Source: PALSA-693 sp963834725 (lineage in GTDB: Bacteria; Actinomycetota; Acidimicrobiia; Acidimicrobiales; Palsa-688). From it: a stretch of 64,000 nucleotides of DNA. The notes beneath the pieces were generated by a model. That model was given only the letters and a program-made list of their open reading frames with translations. It did no database searches and was not told the DNA's origin. The position numbers and the translations under genes are program-made. Below, one piece after another: positions 35,211-44,231 of this stretch; position 1 is the first letter of the stretch; every line of letters begins with the position of its first letter. Location of the stretch: assembly GCA_963834725.1 (NCBI GenBank), contig CAWICN010000001.1, positions 682,001 through 746,000 of the forward strand, read 5' to 3'.

Positions 35211-37931
35211 ATGCGCGCTCCCCTCTCCTGGTTACGCGATTACGCGCCGCTCGACGCCCCCGCGGCCGAACTGGCCGAGCGCCTGTCCAGCCTCGGGCTC
35301 GTTGTGGAGGGCGTCGAGGCGATCGGCCAGGGCCTTGACGACATCGTCGTGGCCAGAGTTCTCAACATCCGGAACCATCCGAACGCCGAGCGCATCCGCC
35401 TGGTCGACGTGGATACCGGCGATGGCGAGACGCAGATCGTGTGCGGCGCCTGGAACTTCCAGGCCGGCGATCTGGTCCCGCTGGCGGGCGTGGGGACGGT
35501 TCTCCCCGGCGGGTTCGAGATCTCCCGCCGCAAGATGCGAGGCGAATGGTCGAACGGCATGCTCTGCAGCGCCGATGAGCTGCATCTGCCGTCGCCGGCC
35601 GGCCCCGACGGGCTGCTGGTCCTGCCGGCCGGGCTGGCCGCGCCGGGCGCCCCGCTCGTGCAGGCCCTCGATCTGCAACCGGACGTGGTGTTCGACCTCG
35701 ACATCTCGGCCAACCGGCCCGACGCCCTTTGCATGGCTGGCGTTGCCCGGGATCTGGCCGCGGCCCTGGGCGAACCGTGGTCGATGCCGACAAATTCATC
35801 GACGACAGGGGCGGCGGCCGTTCCGGTCGACCCCGCCCTCGGCACGGCGACGGTCGTGGTGGAAGCCGGGGACCTGTGCCCACGGTTCACGGCCACCATT
35901 CTGGAGGGCGTACCGGCCGGCCCTTCTCCGGTGAAAATGGCTCGCCGGTTGACCTTGGCCGGCATGCGGCCGATCAGCGCGGTGGTGGACGTGTCCAACT
36001 ACGTCATGCTCGATCTCGGTCAGCCCAACCATGCCTACGACCTCGACCGGCTGGCCGGGGGTGGACTCCTGATCCGCCGCGGCCGGCCGGGTGAGCGGCT
36101 GGTGACGCTGGACGAGGTCGAGCGGGTGCTGGGATCCGACGATTGCCTCATCTGCGACGCCGAGGGAGCTCCCGTCGGTGTCGGCGGGATCATGGGGGGC
36201 AGCCAGGCGGAGATCGGTCCTGACACCCGGCGGGTGCTGCTGGAGGCGGCCTGGTTCTGGCCCATGGCCGTGGCCCGGACCGGGGCCCGGCTCGGTCTGC
36301 ACTCCGAGGCCAGAGTGCGGTTCGAGCGTGGCGTCGATCCCGAGGTCGCGGCGGCGGCCGTCGACCGGTTCGTATCGTTGCTCTCGACCGTGCCGGCCGC
36401 GGCAGGGGAGTTGGATGCGGGGTCCGGTTCCGGGTCGGGTGCGGGGCCCGGGTCGGGGTCCGGGCGGGCGTTCACCCTGCGGCGAGGCCCTACCGTCGAC
36501 GTGCGCAGCCCGTCGCTTCCCGCGCCGGTGTCGGTCCCGGTCCGCACCGCCCGGGTCAATGCCATCATCGGCTCCGACCTCGACGACGACACCGTGGCGG
36601 GATTGTTGCAGCCGATCGGCTTCTCGGTCCGCTCCGATACACCCGGGGTGGCCACGGTCGGCATACCCAGCTGGCGCCTTGACTGCGAACGCGAGATCGA
36701 CGTGATCGAGGAGGTGGCGCGTACCTGGGGTTACGGGCGCATCGAGCGCACCATCCCGCCGGGCGCGCCGGGAGGTTCGGGCGGGCTGACCGAGCGCCAG
36801 CGCCAGGTGCGCCACCTTCGGGACATTCTGGCCGGAGCCGGCTACAACGAGGCGTGGACGACCACGTTTCTCGCCCCGGGCGACCTCGAGCGCGCCGGGC
36901 TCGACCCGGCGGCGGTTGAAGTCGAGAACCCGCTCGACCGCTCCGAATCCATCTTGCGGACCGAGCTACTGCCCGGCCTGTTGAAAGCGGTCAAGTTCAA
37001 CGTGGACCGGCAGGCCGAAGACGTGGCCCTCTTCGAGATCGGGCATGTGTTCGCCCGGCCGCAGCTGCCGGAAAAGCCTGACTTCACCCCGGACGAGCCG
37101 GACTTCACCCCGGACGAGCCGGACTTCACCCCGGACGAGCCGGACTTCACCCCGGACGAGCCAGACTTCGCCCCGGACGAGCCTGACTTCACCCCGGACG
37201 AGCCAGACTTCGCCCCGGACGAGCCAGACTTCGCCCCGGACGAGCCTGACTTCGCCCCGGACGAGCCTGACTTCACCCCGGACGAAACCGAGCGCCTGGC
37301 GGTCATCGTGGCTCCGGCCGGTGCCGCCGACGGAGGGCCCGACAGAGGTGGGCCAGCCAGGGGCGGGTCGATCGCGGCCGAGGCCGCCGTGTCGACCTGG
37401 CGTTACCTGGCTGACGCCCTCCGACTGGGCGAGCCGGCAATTGTCGCGGCTGTGGTACCGGGGCTGCACCCGACCCGGGCCGCCCTCCTCATTGGCCAGG
37501 ACGGGCGGAGCCTGGGGGCGGTCGGCGAGGTCGACCCGGAAGTCGTCGAGGCGTACGGTCTGCGCCAGCGCCTTGGGTATCTCACCCTGTCGGTGGATGC
37601 GCTCCTCGCTGCCCCCCGGCAGCCCTGGCAGGCCCGCGAGGTGAGCCGATTCCCCGCAAGCGATATCGACCTGGCCTTCGTGGTGGCCGATACTGTTCCG
37701 GCCGCCACCGTCCGGCGCTCGCTTGCGGACGCCGGAGGCGAGCTGCTCGAACGGGTGTCGCTCTTCGACGTGTACCGCAGCGATCAGCTCGGTCCGGGGC
37801 GGCGCAGCCTGGCCTTCCGCCTCCGTTTCCGCGCCCAGGATCGCACCCTGGACGAGAACGACCTGGTGGCTCTGCGCCGGCATGCGATCGATGCCGTCGT
37901 GGCCGCCTACGGGGCGACGCTGCGTTCATGA
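35211..37931 (+). CDS. pheT: Phenylalanine-tRNA ligase beta subunit with an internal 7-aa repeat array
   Basis: Partner of PheS that edits mischarged Tyr-tRNA and binds tRNA. The 906-aa product is some 80-100 residues longer than usual. In order: tRNA-binding OB domain (about 40-150), B3/B4 editing domain (ending near 400), B5 domain, catalytic-like core, and the C-terminal anticodon-binding domain (RFPASDIDLAFVV onward). Residues 623-692, in the loop between ALFEIGHVFARP and ERLAVIVAPAG, are ten copies of PDFTPDE or PDFAPDE. A second low-complexity Gly/Ser stretch lies near 403-420. ATG start 7 nt after pheS. Confidence 0.95.
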   Translation: MRAPLSWLRDYAPLDAPAAELAERLSSLGLVVEGVEAIGQGLDDIVVARVLNIRNHPNAERIRLVDVDTGDGETQIVCGAWNFQAGDLVPLAGVGTVLPGGFEISRRKMRGEWSNGMLCSADELHLPSPAGPDGLLVLPAGLAAPGAPLVQALDLQPDVVFDLDISANRPDALCMAGVARDLAAALGEPWSMPTNSSTTGAAAVPVDPALGTATVVVEAGDLCPRFTATILEGVPAGPSPVKMARRLTLAGMRPISAVVDVSNYVMLDLGQPNHAYDLDRLAGGGLLIRRGRPGERLVTLDEVERVLGSDDCLICDAEGAPVGVGGIMGGSQAEIGPDTRRVLLEAAWFWPMAVARTGARLGLHSEARVRFERGVDPEVAAAAVDRFVSLLSTVPAAAGELDAGSGSGSGAGPGSGSGRAFTLRRGPTVDVRSPSLPAPVSVPVRTARVNAIIGSDLDDDTVAGLLQPIGFSVRSDTPGVATVGIPSWRLDCEREIDVIEEVARTWGYGRIERTIPPGAPGGSGGLTERQRQVRHLRDILAGAGYNEAWTTTFLAPGDLERAGLDPAAVEVENPLDRSESILRTELLPGLLKAVKFNVDRQAEDVALFEIGHVFARPQLPEKPDFTPDEPDFTPDEPDFTPDEPDFTPDEPDFAPDEPDFTPDEPDFAPDEPDFAPDEPDFAPDEPDFTPDETERLAVIVAPAGAADGGPDRGGPARGGSIAAEAAVSTWRYLADALRLGEPAIVAAVVPGLHPTRAALLIGQDGRSLGAVGEVDPEVVEAYGLRQRLGYLTLSVDALLAAPRQPWQAREVSRFPASDIDLAFVVADTVPAATVRRSLADAGGELLERVSLFDVYRSDQLGPGRRSLAFRLRFRAQDRTLDENDLVALRRHAIDAVVAAYGATLRS
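37077..37286 (+). repeat. Ten tandem 21-bp repeats in pheT
   Basis: Units of CC(T/G/A)GACTTC(A/G)CCCCGGACGAG, differing at only a few positions. The frame is kept and the insert falls in a surface loop that in the family often carries a short LPDE-like sequence, the probable seed. Confidence 0.95.
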
Positions 37932-38671
37932 GCTCGCCACTCCGTCGCCTGGAGTTGGAACGGGTGTGGAACTTCCGGGATCTCGGGGGGTACCGAACCC
38001 GGGACGGCCGCGCCATGCGGTGGCGCCGGCTCTTTCGGGCCGACGGCCTTGACCGGCTGACCGAGGCCGATCTCCGGCAGATCGAGACGCTCGGGCTCCG
38101 GACGGTGATCGACCTGCGGACCGGCGACGAGGTGGCCCGGGGCCGTCTGGCTCCGACCGCTGGTCAGCCCGCCTGGTACCACCTGCCGATGCTCGACGTC
38201 CTGCCGCCCCAGGAGGAGTACGAGGCCTGGGCCGGTGCGGCCTATGTCGCCGAGCGGTACCTGGCGATGACCGCGTCGGCGGCCGGCTCCATCACCACAT
38301 TCCTGGAGCTGGTCTGCAGGCCGGACGCCTATCCCCTGGTGTTTCACTGCTTCGCCGGTAAGGACCGCACCGGGATCCTGACTGCCCTGGTTCTTGGCCT
38401 TCTCGGCGTGGCCGACGCCGACATCGTGGAGGACTATGCCCTCAGCCAGGCGGCCATGCACCAGCTGCTCGCCTGGCTACGTGCGGAGGCGGGCGAAAAT
38501 GCGAGCGTGCTGGAATCGAGATCGGCGGCGATCGTGGCCGCCGAGCCCGAGACGATGGCGGCCTTTCTGCGGGGATTTCGGTCCGCATACGGGTCGTTCG
38601 ATTCCTACGCGGCGGGTCTCGGCCACCCGCACGCCGCCGCCCTTCTGACCGAAGTCCTGCTCGAGCCGTAG
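37928..38671 (+). CDS. Protein-tyrosine/serine phosphatase family protein
   Basis: The 247-aa product has the start RVWNFRDLGGYRTRDGR (near 11) and the P-loop HCFAGKDRTG (near 141), the CX5R signature with Cys nucleophile and Arg, as in the mycobacterial PtpB-like phosphatases. GLRTVIDLRTGDEV is also typical. ATG overlaps the pheT stop. Whether it acts on proteins, lipids or small molecules is open. Confidence 0.88.
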   Translation: MSSPLRRLELERVWNFRDLGGYRTRDGRAMRWRRLFRADGLDRLTEADLRQIETLGLRTVIDLRTGDEVARGRLAPTAGQPAWYHLPMLDVLPPQEEYEAWAGAAYVAERYLAMTASAAGSITTFLELVCRPDAYPLVFHCFAGKDRTGILTALVLGLLGVADADIVEDYALSQAAMHQLLAWLRAEAGENASVLESRSAAIVAAEPETMAAFLRGFRSAYGSFDSYAAGLGHPHAAALLTEVLLEP

Positions 38672-38737
38672 AAGCAGGCCTGGGCCGTAATGAAAGGGCG
38701 GCGGGGCGGGGCGGTAGACCCTGGTAGAACCTGGCGA

Positions 38738-38923
38738 CTACGGGAGTCGGCGAATCCTGGCGATTCGTTCCGTGCGATAGCTGGCCACCTTGACGCTCCA
38801 GCTGTCGAGCGGTCGGGGGTGATCATTGCCGAAGAACGTGGTCAGGGGACCCTCGAGGCGGTAGGAGTCGGCCTCATCGACCAGCTCCGTCGTGTCGTCG
38901 GTGAGGGTGACTTCGAACGGCAT
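38738..38923 (-). CDS. Small conserved actinobacterial protein of unknown function
   Basis: From ATG 38923 the product is 61 aa: an N-terminal part rich in Thr and Asp (MPFEVTLTDDTTELVDEAD), then EGPLTTFFGNDH and SWSVKVASYRTERIARIRR. The TTFF and SWS...ASYRT pattern resembles a small actinobacterial family I recall, without known role. An upstream start at 38968 would add 15 residues that do not fit. It stands alone, opposite to its neighbours. Confidence 0.6.
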   Translation of the reverse strand: MPFEVTLTDDTTELVDEADSYRLEGPLTTFFGNDHPRPLDSWSVKVASYRTERIARIRRLP

Positions 38924-39106
38924 GCTCTCATGGTGACCTGGCCGCCTTGTGGGCAACCAGAGGGCCAACCTTGTGACTTCCCGGAGTTATCCACAGGCCT
39001 TCTGCGGCGGGGTTGGGTGGCAGGAGGCGGGAAGCGGCGGGGGGACATCCGCCGGCTGCGGGGCGGCAGGGGCGAGCTCGGGTCGGCCGCCCGGGCGTTC
39101 CTTTCA

Positions 39107-39203
39107 AGTTTTCTGCAGCGCGCCGCCCTTCAATCGGGCACAGATCGCGGCAGAGAATCGCCTTGGACCCCTCGTTTGGGCGTCATTCGCGACAGAAAAT
39201 GGC
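39107..39203. repeat. Dispersed intergenic repeat, copy A
   Basis: The segment starting at TTTTCTGCAGCG (39109) matches the segment at 55439 in about 30 of 32 positions, with weaker similarity for another 20. It ends with CGCGACAGAAAATGG, roughly the inverse of its beginning, so the element is bounded by inverted TTTTCTG ends. The stretch 38924-39272 holds no other gene. Confidence 0.7.
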
Positions 39204-39237
39204 CCAACGGCGGCGCAGTATGCCCTTGACCCCATCC

Positions 39238-39249
39238 GCATGAGTATGC
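39238..39249. promoter_or_regulatory. Candidate ArgR operator before argC
   Basis: GCAT-GAGT-ATGC is a short palindrome just upstream of the argC -10 box, resembling half of an ARG box. The regulator ArgR is encoded in the same operon. Short motif, so low confidence. Confidence 0.3.
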
Positions 39250-39258
39250 AAAGTCCTG

Positions 39259-39264
39259 TATACT
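39259..39264 (+). promoter_or_regulatory. Likely -10 box of leaderless argC transcript
   Basis: TATACT with 8 nt to GTG 39273; the best -10 match among the leaderless promoters in the window. Confidence 0.6.
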
Positions 39265-39272
39265 AACCAGCC

Positions 39273-40337
39273 GTGTCCAGCACCGCCAAAGTCGCCCCGC
39301 TGCAGATAGGGGTCTTCGGGGCATCAGGTTACGCCGGCGCCGAACTTCTGCGGCTGGCGGCGGCTCACCCCGGTTGGGAGGTCACGCTGGCGACGGCCGA
39401 GACCCAGGCTGGCGGCCGGGTTGGCGACCTCTACCCGAGCCTCGCTGCGGCCTATCCGGATCTCGTGCTGACGGCGGCGGACCCGGCCGCGGCGGACGGG
39501 CTCGACGTGGTGTTCCTGGCCCTCCCGCACGGGGCATCCCAGGATCTGGTGCCGGAGCTGCGCAAGCGGGTCGGGCTCGTCGTCGACCTGGCCGCCGACT
39601 TCCGACTGCGGGACCCCGATCTCTATCCCCGTTGGTACGGATCCGAGCACCGGTGCCCGGATCTGCTGGCTGAGGCGGTCTTCGGGATCCCGGAACTTTT
39701 CCCCGACCGGTTGCCGGGCGCCACCCTGGTTGCGGCGGCCGGGTGTTATCCCACCGCCGCTGCCCTGGCGCTCGCGCCGCTGGTTCGAGCCGGCCTGATT
39801 GATGCTCAGGGGATCGTGGTGGACGCCGCCAGCGGGGTGTCGGGCGCGGGCCGGGTCCCGAAGCCAAACACACATTTCAACGCCGTCGACGAGGACTTCA
39901 CCGCCTATGGTCTGCTCGACCACCGGCACACACCGGAGATCGAGCAGGCCCTGGGGGCCGACGCCCAGGTCATCTTCACGCCGCATCTGGCCCCGATGAA
40001 CCGCGGCATCCTGGCCACCTGTTACGCCCGCCCGGCTGCCGGGCCCGCCGGCCGCCCCGCCGGCCGCCCTATCGACCCGCTCGGCGAGCTGGAACGGTTC
40101 TACCGGGATCGCCCCTTCGTCGTCGTGGACGAGCGCTCCCCCTCCACCAAAGCCACCCTGGGCTCGAATTGCGCCCACGTGACCGCCCGTTACGACCCCC
40201 GCACCGGGTGGATTGTGGCCCTCGCGGCCATCGACAACCTGACAAAGGGAGCGGCCGGCCAGGCCATCCAGTGCGCCAATCTCGCGCTCGGCCTGCCGGA
40301 GACGGCCGGCCTACCCCGAACGGGCGTGTACCCGTGA
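39273..40337 (+). CDS. argC: N-acetyl-gamma-glutamyl-phosphate reductase
   Basis: Third step of arginine synthesis, NADPH-dependent. The 354-aa protein has the Rossmann start IGVFGASGYAGAELLRL (near 13) and the active-site Cys in VAAAGCYPTAAALAL (near 155), plus HLAPMNRGILATCYARP. GTG start directly behind a TATACT box. A Pro/Ala/Gly-rich insert near residue 255 is short. It overlaps argB by 4 nt; argJ, expected between them in actinobacteria, is absent. Confidence 0.96.
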   Translation: MSSTAKVAPLQIGVFGASGYAGAELLRLAAAHPGWEVTLATAETQAGGRVGDLYPSLAAAYPDLVLTAADPAAADGLDVVFLALPHGASQDLVPELRKRVGLVVDLAADFRLRDPDLYPRWYGSEHRCPDLLAEAVFGIPELFPDRLPGATLVAAAGCYPTAAALALAPLVRAGLIDAQGIVVDAASGVSGAGRVPKPNTHFNAVDEDFTAYGLLDHRHTPEIEQALGADAQVIFTPHLAPMNRGILATCYARPAAGPAGRPAGRPIDPLGELERFYRDRPFVVVDERSPSTKATLGSNCAHVTARYDPRTGWIVALAAIDNLTKGAAGQAIQCANLALGLPETAGLPRTGVYP

Positions 40338-41275
40338 CGGGGCGCGCCCAAACCGACCGCGCCCCGGCCGCCGCCGATGTGGGCCCGGCCGCCAAAGCGG
40401 CCATCCTGGTCGAGGCCCTGCCCTATATCCGCCGCTTCTGGGGCCAGGTCGTGGTGATCAAGTACGGCGGGAACGCCCTGACCGGCGGACCAAAACAATC
40501 GGGCACAGGGCAATCGGGCGCAGCCGCCCTGGCCAACTTCGCGACCGACATTGTGCTCATGCGCTCGGTCGGCATGCGGCCCCTCGTAGTCCACGGCGGC
40601 GGCCCGCAGATCGGCGAGCTCATGACCCGGCTCGGCAAGGTCCCGGAGTTCATCGACGGATTGCGCGTCACTGACGCCGAGACCCTCGACATCGCCCGAA
40701 TGGTCCTCGTGGGAAAGGTCAATCGGGACATCGTCTCGGCCATCAACGTCCATGCCCCGCTCGCGGTCGGGCTTTCGGGTGAGGACGCCGGGCTCATCAG
40801 CGCCGCGGCCCGCGACCCCCAGCTGGGCTTTGTCGGCGAGGTCACAGCGGTGAACCCGGATCTGCTCAACCGGCTGCTGGCGGAGGACCTCATTCCGGTG
40901 GTCGCCACCATTGGCAGCGACCCCACCGGGCAGGCGTACAACATCAACGCCGACACCGCGGCCGGCGCCGTGGCCGAAGCGGTCGCGGCCACCAAGCTCG
41001 TCTACCTCACCGACGTGGACGGCGTCCGCACCGATCGCAACGACCCCGGCTCGCGCCTGTCCTCGGCCACCACCGACGACCTCGGCGCCATGCTGGCGAA
41101 CGGTACGGTCGACGGCGGCATGATCCCCAAGGTCCAGTCGTGCATGCGTGCCGTGAACGGCGGGGTCGCCCAGGCCCACATCCTGGACGGCCGGCACGAT
41201 CACGCCCTTTTGCTGGAAATCTTCACTCGCGAAGGAGTAGGGACGATGGTCACCCGCCCCGAAGACGCATCATGA
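40334..41275 (+). CDS. argB: Acetylglutamate kinase
   Basis: Phosphorylates N-acetylglutamate, usually the arginine-inhibited step. The product (313 aa) has VIKYGGNAL (near 38), HGGGPQIG (near 86) and LSGEDAGLI. GTG start overlapping argC by 4 nt. The N-terminal about 20 residues contain an amphipathic helix of the kind that makes the hexameric, arginine-sensitive form, an inference. Overlaps argD by 4 nt. Confidence 0.95.
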   Translation: MTGRAQTDRAPAAADVGPAAKAAILVEALPYIRRFWGQVVVIKYGGNALTGGPKQSGTGQSGAAALANFATDIVLMRSVGMRPLVVHGGGPQIGELMTRLGKVPEFIDGLRVTDAETLDIARMVLVGKVNRDIVSAINVHAPLAVGLSGEDAGLISAAARDPQLGFVGEVTAVNPDLLNRLLAEDLIPVVATIGSDPTGQAYNINADTAAGAVAEAVAATKLVYLTDVDGVRTDRNDPGSRLSSATTDDLGAMLANGTVDGGMIPKVQSCMRAVNGGVAQAHILDGRHDHALLLEIFTREGVGTMVTRPEDAS

Positions 41276-42483
41276 CGGCGCCGCAGCCGCAGAACCAGCG
41301 GGACCGGCCAGAGCAGCCCGAGCAGGCAGTGCCCCGGCTGATGGCGACCTATCCACCCACCACCGTGACCTTCGTCCGGGGTGCAGGGAGCCTGCTCTGG
41401 GATGACACCGGCCGGGAGTACCTCGACTTCCTGTGCGGCCTGGCCGTGACCTCACTGGGCCACGCCCACCCAGCCGTCGCCGAGGCCGTTTGCACGCAGG
41501 CCCAGACCCTGCTCCACGTCTCCAACCTGTTCGGGACGGTCCCGCAGCGCGAGGTGGCCGCCACCCTGGACCGTCTGATCGACGCCGGCCCCGGACGGGT
41601 GTTCTTCTGCAACAGCGGGGCGGAGGCCAACGAGTGCGCCATCAAGCTGGCCCGGCGGTGGGGGGGACGGGGCCGTCATGTTGTTGTCAGCGCCTACGGC
41701 TCCTTCCACGGCCGCACGCTGGCGACCCTCCACGCCACCGGTCAGCCGTCCAAGCACGAGGCGTTCCAGCCGCTCCCGGAAGGATTCCGCCACGTGGCCT
41801 GGCGCGACCTCGACGCCCTTGCGTCCGCCCTCGACCCGGCCGTCGCGGCGGTAATGCTCGAGCCGGTCCAGGGCGAGGGTGGTGTGAACCCAGGGGGCAG
41901 CGAGTACTTCGAGGGGGTACGCCGGCTCTGCGACGAGCGGGAAGCGCTTCTGATCGTCGATGAGGTGCAGACCGGGTTGGGCCGCACCGGACGGTGGTTC
42001 GGCTTCCAGCACTACGGGATCCGTCCCGACGTGGTCACGGTGGCGAAGGCCCTCGGCAATGGCGTGCCGATCGGGGCGTGCTGGGCGCGCGACGATGTGG
42101 CCGCCGCCTTCCGACCCGGTGATCACGCCACGACGTTCGGTGGCCAGCCTCTGGCCACGTCCGCGGCCCGGGCCGTGCTGGCGGTCATGGAGGCCGAGGA
42201 CGGGCCAGGTCGGGCCCGCGCCGCCGGTTCCTACCTGACCGCCGCACTCGAGAAGTTGCCCCAGGTCGAAGCAGTGCGCGGCCAGGGCTTGCTGATCGCG
42301 GCTGAGCTGTCGGAGGGGAAAGACGCCGGCCTGGTGGCGGCGGCCGCCCTCGACGCCGGCCTCATCATCAACGCGGTCACCCCGACGGCACTGCGGCTGG
42401 CCCCGTCATTGCTCGTGACCGAAGAGGAGATCGACCGGGCGGTCGCCATCCTGGGCGCCGCTCTGGACGCAGTTGGACCGTGA
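41272..42483 (+). CDS. argD: Acetylornithine aminotransferase
   Basis: PLP enzyme of the class III aminotransferase family making N-acetylornithine. The product (403 aa) has FCNSGAEANECAIKLAR (near 115), LIVDEVQTGLGRTG and the PLP lysine in TVAKALGNGVPIG (near 258). ATG start overlapping argB. The next gene is argR, not argF, so ornithine carbamoyltransferase must be encoded elsewhere. Confidence 0.95.
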   Translation: MTAPQPQNQRDRPEQPEQAVPRLMATYPPTTVTFVRGAGSLLWDDTGREYLDFLCGLAVTSLGHAHPAVAEAVCTQAQTLLHVSNLFGTVPQREVAATLDRLIDAGPGRVFFCNSGAEANECAIKLARRWGGRGRHVVVSAYGSFHGRTLATLHATGQPSKHEAFQPLPEGFRHVAWRDLDALASALDPAVAAVMLEPVQGEGGVNPGGSEYFEGVRRLCDEREALLIVDEVQTGLGRTGRWFGFQHYGIRPDVVTVAKALGNGVPIGACWARDDVAAAFRPGDHATTFGGQPLATSAARAVLAVMEAEDGPGRARAAGSYLTAALEKLPQVEAVRGQGLLIAAELSEGKDAGLVAAAALDAGLIINAVTPTALRLAPSLLVTEEEIDRAVAILGAALDAVGP

Positions 42484-42953
42484 AGCTCTCCAAGCGACAA
42501 CGCCAGCACCGGATCATCCAGGTCATCGAGCAGCACGCCGTCATCAGCCAGGCTCAGCTGGTCGAGTTGCTGGCCGAGGCCGAGATCCACGCCACCCAGG
42601 CCACCGTTTCACGCGACCTGGAGGAGATCGGTGCCGTCAAGGTCCGGGCCGCCGGCGGGGAATCGGTGTACGCCGTGCCCGAGCTACCCAAGGATCGGGT
42701 CGCGCCGGAAGAGCATCTGCGGCGGGTGCTCGGCGAGTGGATGGTCGATGTCGCATCCTCCGCCAATGTCGTGGTCGTCCGCACCCCGCCGGGCTCCGCC
42801 CACGTGGTGGCATCGGCCCTGGACCGGGCCGCCCTGACCGATATTGTCGGGACGGTCGCCGGGGATGACACCATCATGGTCGTAGCGGCGGAGCGCGTCG
42901 GAGGCGCCAGGCTGGCCCGACGCCTGGCGGCCCTGGCCGGCCTCGACGGCTGA
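42480..42953 (+). CDS. argR: Arginine repressor
   Basis: Arginine-dependent hexameric repressor. The 157-aa protein has a winged helix N-domain (LSKRQRQHRIIQVIEQHAV and TQATVSRDLEEIGAVKV) and a C-terminal arginine-binding domain (GTVAGDDTIMVV). GTG start overlapping argD by 4 nt. Probable target is the palindrome upstream of argC, an inference. Confidence 0.95.
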   Translation: MKLSKRQRQHRIIQVIEQHAVISQAQLVELLAEAEIHATQATVSRDLEEIGAVKVRAAGGESVYAVPELPKDRVAPEEHLRRVLGEWMVDVASSANVVVVRTPPGSAHVVASALDRAALTDIVGTVAGDDTIMVVAAERVGGARLARRLAALAGLDG

Positions 42954-42956
42954 CTG

Positions 42957-42989
42957 TAAGCAAGAAGAGCCCGTAAGCGAGAAGAAGCA
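42957..42989 (+). repeat. Two 17-bp direct repeats before argG
   Basis: GTAAGCAAGAAGAGCCC is followed by GTAAGCGAGAAGAAG, filling the gap between the argR stop and the argG ribosome site. Purine-rich and non-coding. Confidence 0.7.
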
Positions 42990-43009
42990 GAGAAAGGAAG
43001 CCCTGACCT

Positions 43010-44221
43010 GTGGCGAAGCGAGTGGTACTGGCCTACAGCGGCGGATTGGACACATCCGTGGCGGTGCGCTGGATGACCGATGAACTCCGGATGGAGGTGA
43101 TCGCGCTCGCGGTGGACGTCGGGCAGGGAGGCGACTGGGATGCCATCAGGGCCCGGGCCCTGGCCGCGGGGGCGGTCGATGCCCTGGTCGTCGACGTGCG
43201 GGAGGAATTCGCCAACGACTTCGTGGCCCCGGCCCTCAAGGCCAACGCCAAGTACGAGGGGAAGTACCCCTTGATCTCGTCGTTGTCGCGCCCGGTGATC
43301 GTGAAGCACCTGGTCGCGACCGCCCGGGCGTCGGGCGCCGATGCCGTCGCCCACGGCTGCACGGGTAAGGGCAACGACCAGGTTCGTTTCGAAGTTTCCA
43401 CCGCCGCGCTGGCGCCCGACCTCGAGGTGGTGGCGCCGGTCCGGATGTGGGGGCTGACGCGGGAGCAGTCGATCGACTACGCCGTCAAGTGGGGCATCCC
43501 GATCACCGTGACCAAATCCAGCCCTTACAGCATCGATCAGAACCTCTGGGGCCGGACGATCGAGTGCGGCATTCTGGAGGACCCCTGGGAACAGCCGCCG
43601 GAGGAGGTCTACGAGGTGACCACCCCGACGGCCACCGACCCCATCGAGCTGGTCATCAGCTTCGAGGAGGGGCTGCCAGTGGCCCTCGACGGACGACGGC
43701 TGCCCCTTTCAACCCTAATCGGCGAGGTAGACCGGATCGTGGGCTCATACGGATGGGGCCGCATCGACATGATCGAGAACCGTCGGGTTGGGATCAAGAG
43801 CCGGGAGGTCTACGAATGCCCGGGCGCGCTCGCCCTTCTGATGGCGCACGCCGACCTGGAAGACCTCACCCTGGAGCGGGACCTCGCCCACGAGAAAGCC
43901 CGGCTCGAGCCGCGTTATGCCGAGCTGGTGTACGACGGCCTGTGGTTCTCACCGTTGAAGGGCGCCCTGGACGCGTTCGTGGGTGCCAGCCAGCGCTTCG
44001 TCACCGGGGATGTCCGTCTGCGCTGCGAGCTGCCAGGCGGTTGCATCGTCGCCGGCCGGCGCAGCGAGGTCGGCTTGTACGACTACTCGCTCGCCACCTA
44101 CGAGGCCGCCGATCGCTTCCGTCACCAGGATGCCGAGGGATTCGTACGGCTGTGGGGACTCGGCGTAGCTACCTGGGCGGCTCGTCAGCTCGACCGGTCG
44201 CCGCCGCCGGGCCGCGAGTGA
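43010..44221 (+). CDS. argG: Argininosuccinate synthase
   Basis: Couples citrulline and aspartate using ATP. The 403-aa protein begins RVVLAYSGGLDTSVAVRWM, the PP-loop, and has AHGCTGKGNDQVRFE (near 118) and KWGIPITVTKSSPYSIDQNLWGR. GTG start with an AGAAAGGAAG ribosome site, so unlike many genes here it has a normal leader or is internal to the operon. Confidence 0.97.
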   Translation: MAKRVVLAYSGGLDTSVAVRWMTDELRMEVIALAVDVGQGGDWDAIRARALAAGAVDALVVDVREEFANDFVAPALKANAKYEGKYPLISSLSRPVIVKHLVATARASGADAVAHGCTGKGNDQVRFEVSTAALAPDLEVVAPVRMWGLTREQSIDYAVKWGIPITVTKSSPYSIDQNLWGRTIECGILEDPWEQPPEEVYEVTTPTATDPIELVISFEEGLPVALDGRRLPLSTLIGEVDRIVGSYGWGRIDMIENRRVGIKSREVYECPGALALLMAHADLEDLTLERDLAHEKARLEPRYAELVYDGLWFSPLKGALDAFVGASQRFVTGDVRLRCELPGGCIVAGRRSEVGLYDYSLATYEAADRFRHQDAEGFVRLWGLGVATWAARQLDRSPPPGRE

Positions 44222-44231
44222 GCGCCCGTCC

